Assembly (NCBI GenBank): GCA_030141605.1
Contig: JAQGDQ010000465.1
Coordinates: 51,848 to 115,847, forward strand
Source: Tubiluchus corallicola
Lineage: Eukaryota; Priapulida; Priapulimorpha; Priapulimorphida; Tubiluchidae
Direction of reading: 5' to 3'
Length of the DNA stretch: 64,000 nt
Part shown: positions 1 through 13,400 of the stretch, in pieces
Numbering within the stretch: the first letter of the stretch is position 1
How the letters are laid out: each line of letters starts with the position of its first letter
Made by a program: the position numbers and the translations under genes
Notes under the pieces: model-generated
Told to the model about the DNA's origin: nothing
Seen by the model: the letters and a program-made list of their open reading frames with translations, nothing else
The model's database searches: none

Positions 1-1252
1 TTAATAGGTTCAGTCGGTTAATTGGGCCAAAACACGTCGGTCCCAAAGGGAGTCTATTAAGCGGCGCCTGCTGTAGCGCAACACGAGTACGATATACTCA
101 TGCAATTGCTATAACGTAATATAATTTTTTGAGGTAATTTTTCCGAAACCTATTTCAGGCACTGTCTTTCTTGACCTTTAAATAACAGCGTAATGATTTA
201 TTATTTACTTATGATTTATTTTTCATGACAGCGTAATGATTTAAGACATTAAAAAGTTCATTTTCGCAACCACTTTCTCGTCGTACTTTTAAACTCTGAT
301 AAAAGCTCGTGGGAGCGACTATTTTTGCGATTCTTTTCATTATTAAACCCAGATCTTCGTCTTGAAGAGCCATCTGTTGGATTTAAACCTAACTTTAATG
401 TATTGTTACAAATTTCATTGCAACCAATCTTTTGTGTTGTTGTTTAGGTTTTTTTTTGTAGAAATGAGACAAGAACACTAGCAAACTTTTACAGTCTTTT
501 TTGTTTTTCAAAATTAAGTTTTTCATTGTGTAGCACACACCTTAGCTTCAACGTGGATTACTTCAGTTTCGAAATAACTTAGAAATAACACAAAATGGAG
601 AGTCAGAACATGCGAATAACTAGAAAAACTTTGTTGCCAACTTCTGGACATTTTGCTGTCCAAGCACATAATCGTACAATGTATAAGTTGGTGCATTAGT
701 GTACTTTGACTTAACGCTATGCAATAAGTGACTGTATAACAGTCCTTACTTAATTAACTTATTAGTTAGCAGTTAAATTATCATTGGCGGCTCGTGTATC
801 GTGTACTGTGTAACTGCAGCGCCCCCTATTTTCACTCAATATCATCGATAATATTCAATATAGTAGGTCTTTTTCTATACTTGTACCGAACCAGAACGCG
901 TGAGGGTTGTGCTGTTGTGCGCATGCGGCCACATGTCTGAGCCCAGGTAGAGAAAGTACTGTCGCTCACACAGTTGTCAGTCGTCACATGCTTACCGTGA
1001 ATGGCTCAAGCTTGAACTGCTGCAATTTGGGCTGTTAGTAAGCAAAAAAAAATTTTGGCTAGGCTTTTATCAAGTTTATGTACAAACTTTCATATGTTTG
1101 TTTGTTCAAAATTACAGTTACAAATGACTACATTAAAATTAATTTTTTTTCTTTTGTTTCGTTTTACACAGTATTAAAATGATAGCTATAAATTTTATGA
1201 AGCAGCACCCCCAGTAATTTTAACTACGAGACGTCACTGGATGATAATGATG

Positions 1253-1284
<32 letters not shown>

Positions 1285-1466
1285 GATGATGATGATGATT
1301 GTTATTAAATTTAATAACCTGTGAAAAACAGGAAAAACTTTGCCCACCATTCAAAGTAATTCAACCTGTATCATCAGATGGCTTTTCATAATAGGCCATT
1401 ACGTTTGATATGCAACCATTGTCCAGCTGTGCTTGACAAAAAGCCCTTTTAACATGTTTTATGCAG
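1..1466. other. MSH6 intron, filled by dispersed repeat copies
   Basis: No exon recognised before the acceptor at 1466. Bases 1-240 resemble 41020-41165 (GCGAGTACGATAT...; GAAACCTgcTTCAGG). Bases 330-700 resemble 31730-32060 (CAGATCTTCGTC, GAGCCATCTG). Bases 795-1215 resemble 39545-40290 (AACTGCAGCGCCCCCTATTT). This is a stack of repeat pieces that recurs around 38.5-41.2 kb. Confidence 0.6.
1238..1300. repeat. (TGA)n microsatellite
   Basis: About 20 units of GAT/TGA with one GGT interruption. Confidence 0.95.
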
Positions 1467-4400
1467 ACACTAAAGTATTGGGGTACTGGAAGGAACAGAT
1501 ACCAGTTGGAGGTCCCGGACAGTGCTGCACGTCGCGTACCGGACGAATATGACCTCAAGTCGCAGAGGAAAGGGTTCAAGCGCTACTGGACGAAAGAGAT
1601 ACAGAGATTGTTCACTCAACTGCAGGCAGCAGAGGATCAACGAGATGCTGGTCTTCGTGATTGCATGCGCGGGGTGTTCCACCGCTTTGATGAGCAGTAT
1701 GTGTTATTGAATTGAGAGACGTTATGGTATTTTTATACAAAAATACTGAAAAGCTAGTTTTTTAACGATACGTATCATCTTCATCATTCAGTATTTTTGT
1801 TAATCTACTAACCATTCTTTCGATATTAATACTGTACATTAGGGAGACAATAGAAATACATCCGTTTCCATGTAATCGCATTGGTAATATTTTTTTTATT
1901 GCACACCCATCCCGGAATTTTATCATTTTTTTTGTACATTCGTATACTCACCTAACTTAGTTATATAAAAGCATATTTTTTATTGCACACCCATCCGGGA
2001 ATTTTATAATTTTTTTGTACACTCATATACTTTCCTGACTCAGTTATATAAAAGATATTTTTTAATTTAAAATGTAAACACAATAATTATTATAACGTCG
2101 TTGTTTCAGTAAGGACGCAGCTATGTTTTTCTTTAGGCCGGGGTTACCGTTTTGTATGATGTTGATTATCGTACCGGAGGCTAAGAAATATCATATTTTC
2201 CACCAAATCAGCGTATTAATGGCCAAGTAGCATTACCACTTATATCATAATTACGAGAACATACTGTGAAAGTCATGTTTAAAGTTGTAGATCACTCACT
2301 TTGTAGAACAAGAATAAAAAACTATACTACATATCTGCATTGCACAAAACAGAAAAGTGTTTATTAAACTACATACACATAAGTAGAATGACTGCTGCAC
2401 TGAACACTGAGAATGAGAGTGTCCTACACTGAACACTGAGAATGAGAGTGTCCTACACTGAACACTGAGAGTTAGACAGTGACTAGAAAGTAAAACCAGT
2501 CAGTATATATAGGTATAGGTGTCCTATGCAGACTTGCTTCACAAAAACCATTACTGTAAAATAGGGAGAGATCCAGTAAATATGCATTCACTGGACCGTA
2601 CAATTATACTGAGGTAAGTAGCTGGTAGAATGTAAAAGGATTAGTTTATACATACGTTGATACTGTACAAAAAGAGACTACGCGATAATCCATAGTTATA
2701 TGATAATATAGTAATGCGAAACAAAAAACTAAAAACCAAAGCGTGAAAAAATGTGCATTGAAAAAATTTAAGACACTACCGCTAACCAGTGGGAAATAAA
2801 CACAAATTTTGACTTAATCTGATTTTAAATTTTCTATAATTCAGCTTTCAAATGTTTACAAAGTTTAAAAAAAAACTTGGAAAAAATTTTTTCCTTCCTC
2901 CCAACTGACATCTTTTGGGCTCACGGGGTAAGACAGAAACTGATTTTTTTATATCTAGCCTTGTAAATGTCTGTGCATAGAGCTTTTGGCTTACGTATTG
3001 TTATGACCCGCCTGCTGATCTTAATTTAAGCGCCAGGTTGGCTTCTCACCTGTGTTCTGTACTTGCTTTTGACCTAGTTAGTTAGTTGTTATTGAGGTGG
3101 AAGTAATGTCAGCTGTTCAGGATTACAGCCCTGATGTTTTGTTTTTGTTAATTTGCGTTTGCTGGCAATAAAAAGGAAGTAATGTCGCAAATGCATCTCC
3201 GTTTATTCACCATGTTTTGTGTAACCAATTCCAACTGATAACAGTATTCATTTTACATTGTCAATATAATATCTCATCTGGGTGCCGACCATCACAATGG
3301 GAGACTTCAGAGTAACTTTAATATTTTGAAATATGACAGTTCCTATTCTGTTTCATCTGAAATGTTACACTTTGTATAATTTTTCTGCTCATACATTTGT
3401 TATTTCTTGCCTTTAACGTTGTTTTCACGATCATTTATGATTACCGCAGTTACACAAAGTGGAATTCGGCCGTGCAGTGCCTTGCAGTTTTGGACGTGCT
3501 CTGCATGCTGGCGGAATACAGTCGTGGAGGAGACGGAGTCATGTGTCGGCCACAGTTTGTACTGCCCACTTCAGATGTAAAAGTAAGTGTTGTGTATACA
3601 GAGATAATATCAGTAATGCTTTAGCTGTAAGAATTTCTGTCTTAACATGTATACTTTTCATTCGTGAGTTTTCCACTGTATCGGAAAGCTTTGCTGATTT
3701 TATTTCTGTCGCAGTTTTTTCTAGATTTTCCCCTTTCGTTTGTGATTGTGAGTTTTTTGGTAACAATGTAATATAATGTAAAATTTATTTATATAGCTCA
3801 CCAAATCATTTAAAATTTCAGCACGTTGGACAATAAAATACATTTGAAATTCATAAGAAACTGTGCAACATGCGCTAAATACAAGTCCAACAGTCTTTTA
3901 GATGTAATTTATGATTTTTTATTGTCCAAAATGGGCAATCATCGTCTCATCAAATTTGACTGACTGACTGACTGACTGACTGACATATTATGTGCGACTC
4001 GACTCCGTTTTATCTGAAGCAAATAAAAACATTTTCTGCTAAACAAATGTCAAAAGGATAATTAACTGCTATAACGAAAATGTATAATAATATTATGAAA
4101 TATGAAGAAATCAAACTTACATCTTTGCCGCATCTTACTAACTTGCTAAAGAGAACTCGCCTGACAAAATTTTGTGATAAAACGACACGACGTACTGAAC
4201 AAGAATGACTTCTTTCCTATCCTGTCTGCAAAATGAGGCCAATGGCCTATTTCCTGTCCTAGCTCACCTGTCTATCAACAGCCTAAATTTACGATAAACA
4301 ATATCTTAAACATTGTGATGCTTACAAGCTCTGATGATTTACATGCCATTTTCAGCCGTTTATCAAAATCGAAAATGGTCGCCATCCTTGCGTGTCTCAG

Positions 4401-7400
4401 ATGTTGGTGGGCGGCGATTTTATTCCGAATCACACCGTGATAGGGACCGTCTCTGTAAGTGCATCTCTCGGTTACAATGTAAATGTGAAGCTAACCTACG
4501 TTTGTCGTTTTTTTCAATTCATAGCACGCATTTATTTCCATATTTACGATATAAATGAGACAAATAAGTGTATTTGATTATCATATTGGAAATAGGATGA
4601 CAAAAGATCATAAAGGTCAACTTGGGTAATTTTACCTGACGTAACCTGATGATACCTGATAACCTAATATTACCTGATGTAACCTGATGATACCTGATAA
4701 CCTAATATTTACCTGATGTAACCTGATGATACCTGATAACCTAATATTACCTGATGTAACCTGATGATACCTGATAACCTAATATTTACCTGATGTAACC
4801 TGATGATACCTGATAACCTAATATTACCTGATGTAACCTGATGATACCTAATAACCTAATATTACCTGATGTAACCTGATGATACCTGATAACCTAACAT
4901 TACCTGATGTAACTTGATGATACATAATTTATTAGATCTGTGGCGGTTTGCATTTGTAAATGATCTTTTTCGAACTTAAGGCCACTATAATTGAGTATTT
5001 TTTGTACTCTCATTTTGTACTATACTCATATTTTGTGGATAATTACGCTTGTGAGTTACTTGGCGAGAAAACTTCCTAGTCTGAACACGCTTGTGAGTTA
5101 CTTGGTGAGAAAACCTGCTAGTCTGAACACGCTTGTGAGTTACTTGGCGAGAAAACTTGCTAGTCTGAACACGCTTGTGAGTTTCTTGGTGAGAAAACTT
5201 CCTAGTCTGAACACGCTTGTGAGTTACTTGGTGAGAAAACTTGCTAGTCTGAACACGCTTGTGAGTTACTTGGTGAGAAAACTTGTTAGTCTGAACACGC
5301 TTGTGAGTTACTTGGTGAGAAAACTTGCTAATCTGAACACGCTTGTGAGTTACTTGGTGAGAAAACTTGCTAGTCTGAACACACTTGTGAGTTACTTGGT
5401 GAGAAAACTTGCTAGTCTGAACACCCTTGTGAGTTACTTGGTGAGAAAACTTGCTAGTCCGAACACGCTTGTGAGTTACTTGGTGAGAAAACTTGCTAGT
5501 CTGAACACGCTTGTGAGTTACTTGGCGAGAAAACTTGCTAGTCTGAACACGCTTGTGAGTTTACTCGGCGAGAAAACTTACTAGTCTGAACACGCTTGTG
5601 AGTTACTTGGTGAGAAAACTTGCTAGTCTGAACACGCTTGTGAGTTAGTTGGTGAGAAAACTTCCTAGTCTGAACACGCTTGTGAGTTACTTGGTGAGAA
5701 AACTTGCTAGTCTGAACACGCTTGTGAGTTACTTGGTGAGAAAACTTCCTAGTCTGAACACGCTTGTGAGTTACTTGGTGAGAAAACTTGCTAGTCTGAA
5801 CACGCTTGTGAGTTACTTGGTGAGAAAACTTGTTAGTCTGAACACGCTTGTGAGTTACTTGGTGAGAAAACTTGCTAGTCTGAACACGCTTGTGAGTTAC
5901 TTGGTGAGAAAACTTGCTAGTTTGAAAATGTTGTACGAGTTCTTTCCACACAGTAACAACACTGAGAGCATTTTTCACACTTGCTTGCACAAGCATTCAG
6001 TCTGTATTGTGCATTTTCTTGCTTTCTTTCCTATAAAATCAATGGACATGTAAAACAATGCTTCCTGCAGGATTTCTCCCACAGTGAAGAGGAAGTGAAA
6101 GGCAGCGAGGATAGTTGCGTTGTCCTGGTCACGGGTCCAAACATGGGCGGTAAATCCACACTCATGCGACAAGTGGGCAACATTGTAGTTCTTGCTCAGC
6201 TGGTGAGTGTAACACTGTAGTTCTTGCTCAGCTGGTGAATGCAACATTGTAGTTCTTGCTCAGCTGGTGAGTGTAACATTGTAGTTCTTGCTCAGCTGGT
6301 GAGTGTAGCATTGTAGTTCTTGCTCAGTTAGTGAGTGTAACATTGTAGTTCTTGCTCAGCTGGTGAGTGTAACATTGTAGTTCTTGCTCAGCTGGTAAGT
6401 GTAACATTGTAGTTCTTGCTCAGCTGGTGAATGCAACATTGCAGTTCTTGCTCAGCTGGTAAGTGTAACCAATTGCAGCTTATGCCAATAATTTGACTCT
6501 TTAATATTAATTGTATTATTATTTATTCATATAAGGTGTTGATTATCCATTAATTAGAAATGTATGACGTGTTAGCGCCAAATATACAATTAACTATCGC
6601 TAACTGTGACATTAAGATTATAATAATCAATTAATTACCCAGATTCAGAATTAATAAACATAAAAAAATTAATTTAATTAGTTCGATCTATTATACTATG
6701 ACGATGTAGCATTGAAAATGGTGAATTTGGTTAGCTAGCTGTAAGGGATGAATTTTTGACTGCCTTGATTGCTAGGGAATATAGTGGCCTAGTGATCTAA
6801 AGTGTTTGAGATGTAAGCAGAAGGTCCCTGGTTCAAATCCAGGCTTATTCCAACTTTTCTCATTTCCTATTTTTCAAGTGCGAGATCAGCAGTTAATTAA
6901 TTGTGCGTTTATATCATGATTAATGGTAAGCTTGACATTAAGATTATAAAATTAACGTAATTATAAATGCATGACACAAGTCAAATCATTGTACCTTATG
7001 GGTAAATTTGAAGATGAACTATGTTATTGGGGTTAGTAGTCAAAGGTAGGTTTAATAACGATATGTAATGTTAAAAAGAAAATCAAAACAAAAATTAGGA
7101 TCAATTTGTATAAAAAAGAATATTAAATTGAGTATTTATGCATGTATTTATTTCCTCAAATATCAAACGTAATAATATAGTTGTTGATTTAATTGCCATA
7201 AATCTTTTTTATACAAATTGATCCTAATTTTTGTTTTGATTTTCTTTTTACGTCACTCCATCTTTTATGTCATTCTCACACAACTTGCATTCGCAGTTCA
7301 ACATTCAGACTAATAACATTTGAGCCATTATCAGTACTACATTCCTTTTATTATAGATTATTATTATCGACTTCCCTTCTTGTTATAATGTGATCAGTAA

Positions 7401-10400
7401 TCAGTGAAGAGCATTTCGTTCGTCGTAGTATAGTCTTGTTTCGTCGACGTTTTTCTCGGCTGAATTGACCAGCCTGCAACTCAAATCTGTAACAAAAGCA
7501 TAGGAAAAGTAATTAACGGAGATGAGAATGACAAATTGCAAAAAACTGTGAAACAGGCCGGGGGTTCGGGGGCTGCGTAGGCCGTAGAGAGCCTCTAAGT
7601 GGACTTAAAATATCAGTTACCTTGTTCAAAATATCCAACTATCAAGGATACATGATACCTAATTCTCAAAAACACCTAAGTACTGGTCGCTCCTATGCAA
7701 AAGTATATAAAAACTGTCTGCAATTGACACAAATAACTCCACGCAATTGATTCTATATTTTTATACATACAGATATACACGTGGTTACACTGATGTACGT
7801 GATGTAAACAAAGTGACGGCCTGCCAACTAGCGGTCAGCTTGTGAAATAATGTACTGGGTCCGTAAAAATTTTCTCAATGAATTTACGCGATTTACAAAA
7901 ATGACACTACTGGTCTTCCAAAAACTTGGAATTCCGCGTATCCAGGGAAAATTCTCATCCCTGAATTAAGCAATTGTTTATAGGATAAACCTTTTGTGTG
8001 TTGTGGTAGAAAAACCTTTTCTGGTGGAATAATTGGACTCTTGAATTGTTTTCTATTCGTTTGCTGAGGATGTAGAAAATTTCTGTAAATTGAAATCTTG
8101 ATCGGCCACTTTCCACTTTCATTTTTAGCTTCGTCATTTTGAAACTTGTCTAAGAGCTTACTTCTGATTTCAAAACCTTGACATGCGAAACTGTCAGTAC
8201 ATCGGGACGCACACATGAACACGGCTCGGCGTTCCTCTGCTGATGTAGGTTTCACAAGCGGATTCCTAGTTTGAAAGTAGGCTTGCTTGTACAGAAAACC
8301 TGGTAAATAAATAAGTGAGAATTAAAGGAGAAGAACGGGTAATTTTGAAGTTCGTTCCAGAAACTTTCCGTACAAAGTTATATTATTTACTGCTTACCTG
8401 GTTGAAAGACGTGTGCAACTAGAAAAGAAAATGCTTAGTAACTTAAAATGTTTGCACCAGCTGGTAAAATGTCACCGACTCACCTTCCCAGTGTGCACCA
8501 TTGACTCACTAAAAATGCGTTATTGATCTTATTAACAGTATTAAGCAGTTTACGCTTTTGCTTAGTTAGCAAACTGGGCGCTACGAGTGCTCTGATTATT
8601 TTTCAAATTTTTCACAGTGTAATGTAAACTAGTTTCATACGACTTACCCTTACATTTATTACGACTTTTATTACCAGTAGCAACAAGATTCCAGTTGTAA
8701 AATTAATAAAAAGATTTGTCCCTTTTGATTCATGTAAGAGCTGGATGAGTTTGGAGAAAATTGTTAAAAGAAAATTAGAAACCAAAGTGTTTAGAGACTT
8801 TTGAGACATCCTGTGTATGTGAATCGTTGCTCGACAACAAAAGTTTTACAGCAAAAGTCTGTAGTGTGTCAGTTTTCTTACCTGTTTCACACACGGTATG
8901 CAAAAGTGCAGTACCGCGTATGTCATCCATTTTTAGCTGCCGCTTTTGCCACAACCAAATGTTGTTGCCACTCCCGCTCGGTTCACCAGGTGCCCAGGCT
9001 GCAAATGTTACCTCCTTTCCCGTAGATGTCCATTTCCAGGTGCCCTTGTCCAGATAACCACTTGTCCATACTCCCTCATAAGGCATTTCAACTGCATGTG
9101 AATAAAAATGTAAATGTTGACTGTATGAATAAATATATACTCATATAAATATAATTTTTACACTCGAGTTCTGCTTCTTATTCTGTGAAAGCATTTGTAT
9201 CATATCCAGCTGTTTCTGCAAAATTTTTCTGTATCTCACTTTTAACTTATGCCATAGAGAAAGTTGGATATTGTTTTTATAGAGGAATTATCACACACAC
9301 AGTAGACCAGGTTAATACTACATCAGCTAGGCTGTTGTGGATCTTGTTGGCACTACAGTCTGTGCACTGGTTATCTCTAGAAGATAACTCTTACTACATT
9401 TCTTAAGAGGAATTATCACACACACAGTAGACCAGGTTAATACTACATCAGCTAGGCTGTTGTGGATCTTGTTGGCACTACAGTCTGTGCACTGGTTATC
9501 TCTAGAAGATAACTCTTACTACATTTCTTAAGAGGAATTATCACACACACAGTAGACCAGGTTAATACTACATCAGCTGGGCTGTTGTGGATCTTGTTGG
9601 CATTACAGTCTGTGCACTGGTTATCTCTAGAAGACAACTCTTACTGCATTTCTTAAGAGGAATTATCACACACACAGTAGACCAGGTTAATACTACATCA
9701 GCTAGGCTGTTGTGGATCTTGTTGGCACTACAGTCTGTGCACTGGTTATCTCTAGAAGATAACTCTTACTACATTTCTTAAGAGGAATTATCACACACAC
9801 AGTAGACCAGGTTAATACTACATCAGCTGGGCTGTTGTGGATCTTGTTGGCACTACAGTCTGTGCACTGGTTATCTCTAGAAGATAACTCTTACTACATT
9901 TCTTAAGAGGAATTATCACAAACACAGTACAGAAATTACTAAATTTTTCGAAGCACTTACCATGTTCAATGTTCAGCCATATCACCACGGCTAGATACTC
10001 GTCTTCTGTCTCAGTACTCAACAGTTGACTGTCCAAACTTTGGCAGTATGCTGTTGCCTGCTGCACATTCAAAGCATTAGTTGCAAAGTGATAACAGCCG
10101 CTACCATGTGGCCCCACGGATGTGAAGTTCATCGGGCAAATGCCTATCAGTACATAGACACATGTGATTGACTGTCAGTTTTATGATGTTCATTTCGTAT
10201 ACTTCTTGTTCTTGTTTCTATTTGTTAATAGATTTGCAAGCCATCTTATATGTGATAATTCGTGTGCATTTGCAATTTCATGACAAATTAGACTTAGACT
10301 TTTTGGATTCGTTGAGTTTTAGCTGAGTTTAAAACACAAAAAATGCTATTATGATAAGCCTTTCTAATGCATGTAAACATGATTATTGATGAGAGTACTT

Positions 10401-13400
10401 TCGTTATACATTAGTTTTATCTTTGTAAAACTTCATCAGAATGAACCATTGTTCTTTTTCTTCATAATGTTTTGTTTCAAGAGTTTTTAATCATCGTAGT
10501 AAGCTGAACTTACCTTTTGGGCTTCCGTGTGAGTCATTGAAAAATAAAACTAGTAACGACCACAGAATTATCCGCTTCTCTAGACTAGTAATGCCCATTC
10601 TTAAACTGTCTGCTCAGTACTCGGTAAGTGTTTTGGTAGGTGCATTTAATGTGCTGCCTAGGACTTTTCGGTACGAATCATGAACTTGCCCGATTTATAC
10701 GTAATAGCTAAGCAGTTGTGTTTTGTCATAAACTTTTGATGAATTTCCATGGTTTTGGAAGACTTTCTGCTGATGTGTTACGATTGCTTCCATTTATTTC
10801 ATCAATATTTTATTTTTCAGAAGTGAAGCACTTACTGACGTTACTATGTGCAGACTAACGGCCATTTATTTCATTGATTTTTATTTCTCAAATGTTAAGC
10901 ACTTCCTGGTGTTATTATGCACAGACTAGCACCCTAATGAAATTTCATTAACCCTTTTCTTAATCTCGTTGTAGGGTTGTTACGTGCCAGCAGAGAGTTG
11001 TGCGCTTACCCCCGTAGATCGAATATTCACTCGGTTAGGAGCAACAGATCATATCATGTCAGGTATACACCTTTTTTTTGCCTTTTATGGAATGTCTTCC
11101 AAGCCGTACCTGTTGGATTGCAGTTTATTTTAAGATGCTGCCAAATGAGAATTCCAAAAATGCTTTGTTGTCTCAGCTGTCGGGAGCGGAGTAGGACACT
11201 AGCCGAAGTAGGACAATTGCTATACATGGGCTGGGCCAAGTAGGACGCGTTGTGCAGGGGCTGCCCAACTAAAACACTAAAGACAGGTCATGAATTGTAT
11301 TGTTAACTGTAGTGGCAGCATCTGATGTGTTTGTTTATTTAATAATAATAATTGAAACTATGAATAATTTATTATACATCAGATAAAGCACAAGAATCTT
11401 ATTCGCAAAATGAGCAATATTAAATTTGGCTTCGAAATTAATCTTTTTGAAGTGAAATAAGCCCGCTTTTTAGGCAATTCCAACATCTCGGACAAAGAAT
11501 TGTTTTTTACTAAATAAACTGTCTAGCGAGCCATGTGCCCTACATGGGCTAGCGAGCCATGTGCCCTACATGGGCTGGCGAGCTATGTGCGCTACATGGG
11601 CTGGCGAGCCATGTGCCCTACATGAGCTGGCGAGCCATGTGCCCTACATGAGCTGGCGAGCCATGTGCCCTACATGGGCTGGCGAGCTACGTGCCCTACA
11701 TGGGCTGGCGAGCTACGTGCCCTACATGGGCTGGCGAGCTACGTGCCCTACATGGGCTGGCGAGCTACGTGCCCTACATGGGCTGGCGAGCCATGTGCCC
11801 TACATGGGCTGGCGAGCTACGTGCCCTACATGGGCTGGCGAGCCATGTGCCCTACGCAGGCTAGCGAGCCATGTACTGTCGCTTGGTATACAAGAGACTG
11901 AGCCATTTACCTCTCTATTACAATACTGTTTGGATTATTGAAATTAATTGTCTTTGCCTTTCCCTAAATGTTCAAAACTTGCTTTTTCGTGCTGTGAAGG
12001 CTTATTAGCATTTGTTTCATTTCTAAACTTGTGAGAGAAATTGCCAGTGCCCTACCTGGGCTGCCAATGTAACATCTTTGAGTTTGTTTCCATGGTAACG
12101 TCCTTGAGTTTGTTTCCACGGCAACATCTTTGAGTTTGTTTCCACGGTAACGTCCTTGAGTTTGTTTCCAGGCGAAAGTACGTTTTTTGTTGAGTTGAGC
12201 GAGACATCGAGCATCCTACAGCATGCGACCCGACATTCGTTAGTCTTGCTAGATGAATTGGGTATGTATGTATGTAGTGAGTTATTAATGATATTATAAT
12301 ACTGCATCTCCAAACACGTTACGTAGGCTTTATTTGGAGACAAATTTCGCTCCTTTAACTCGTTCAGCTAAATGTTTGCTGCATTGTGCCTGGGTTCAAG
12401 AAAAACTGCTGTTACTAAGTAGCAATTATGTTATCTTTGATAATTTTTGTAAGTTTCTACTCCTCACTCAATAGGCTTTTATGCAAATTTATATATGACA
12501 TGTGTTTGCTTACCTTAGACAAATTAAAAATCGGTTTTTGATGAAAAAGTTGAAAGAAGCTCTCAGTAGCTGCAATGTTTGCACCGTAACAATGTACAGT
12601 ATCACTTGTGTGAAATGAATTAATGCAGAAAATTTCAACTATACCACATACAACACTCTGATTCACTTTGGCCTCAAGTCTGTTCTATTTTTAAGGAGGA
12701 ATTCCTGTTAAAATATGAAACGACCTTAATTTCTCCGTAGATTATTGGTTGGTTTTTCCTGAAACTCTGTACAGCAGTCTGTTCTCTTGGGTTGTAGCAA
12801 GCAGGCTATCAATAAAATCATGTGTACGATCACGCAACGGTACACCAGACTAAGCTACTCGATAGGCTAAGTTGGAGTGCCTGCTTTTCTTAATTCTATC
12901 CAATTAAATCACTTATAAATGTCTACATCAGAGGTGTGCAAATTATCTGACTAGCCGGGCCACATTAAACTTTCCCGCGGGCCACAGGCAGTTTGATCAA
13001 GGAGCCAAGTACAGAAACGCCTAATAATGATTTTTTTGCATCCGACCTGCGTACATCATTACTACTACATTCAAGAAACTATTTTAGAAGTTATTCAAAT
13101 TGATATTACAAACCATATATTTCTACTTTCAGGACAGATAGTGGTAATTTCATTACAATGCATATTAGTAATGTGTATCACACAGTCTGTGTAGTACAGT
13201 GACATTAAGCTACAACCGTCTTGTAAGGGTTAATGGCATCCGATCTAGTAGAAAAAACTACCCGCACTATCTTTGGGATCGTGGCACGGACTTCAGCTGG
13301 ATACACTCAATTAATCGCCAGGGCCGCACTTTCATTAGGTTGACAAATCTCTTCGCGGGCCGCACAAATTCTCTCGGCGGACCGCAATTTGCACACCCCT

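Noticed and set aside
4991-5996. Overlapping open frames on both strands (197, 152 and 134 codons)
   Set aside because: Produced by the 42-bp tandem repeat; both strands are open by periodicity.
7893-8299. Lectin last exon read straight through to 7893
   Set aside because: A strong 79-base intron restores the PAN cysteine pattern; the read-through is kept only as an intron-retention alternative.
9281-9930. CRISPR-like array (also 24438, 42121, 62168)
   Set aside because: Head-to-tail tandem repeats with no unique spacers, in an animal genome.
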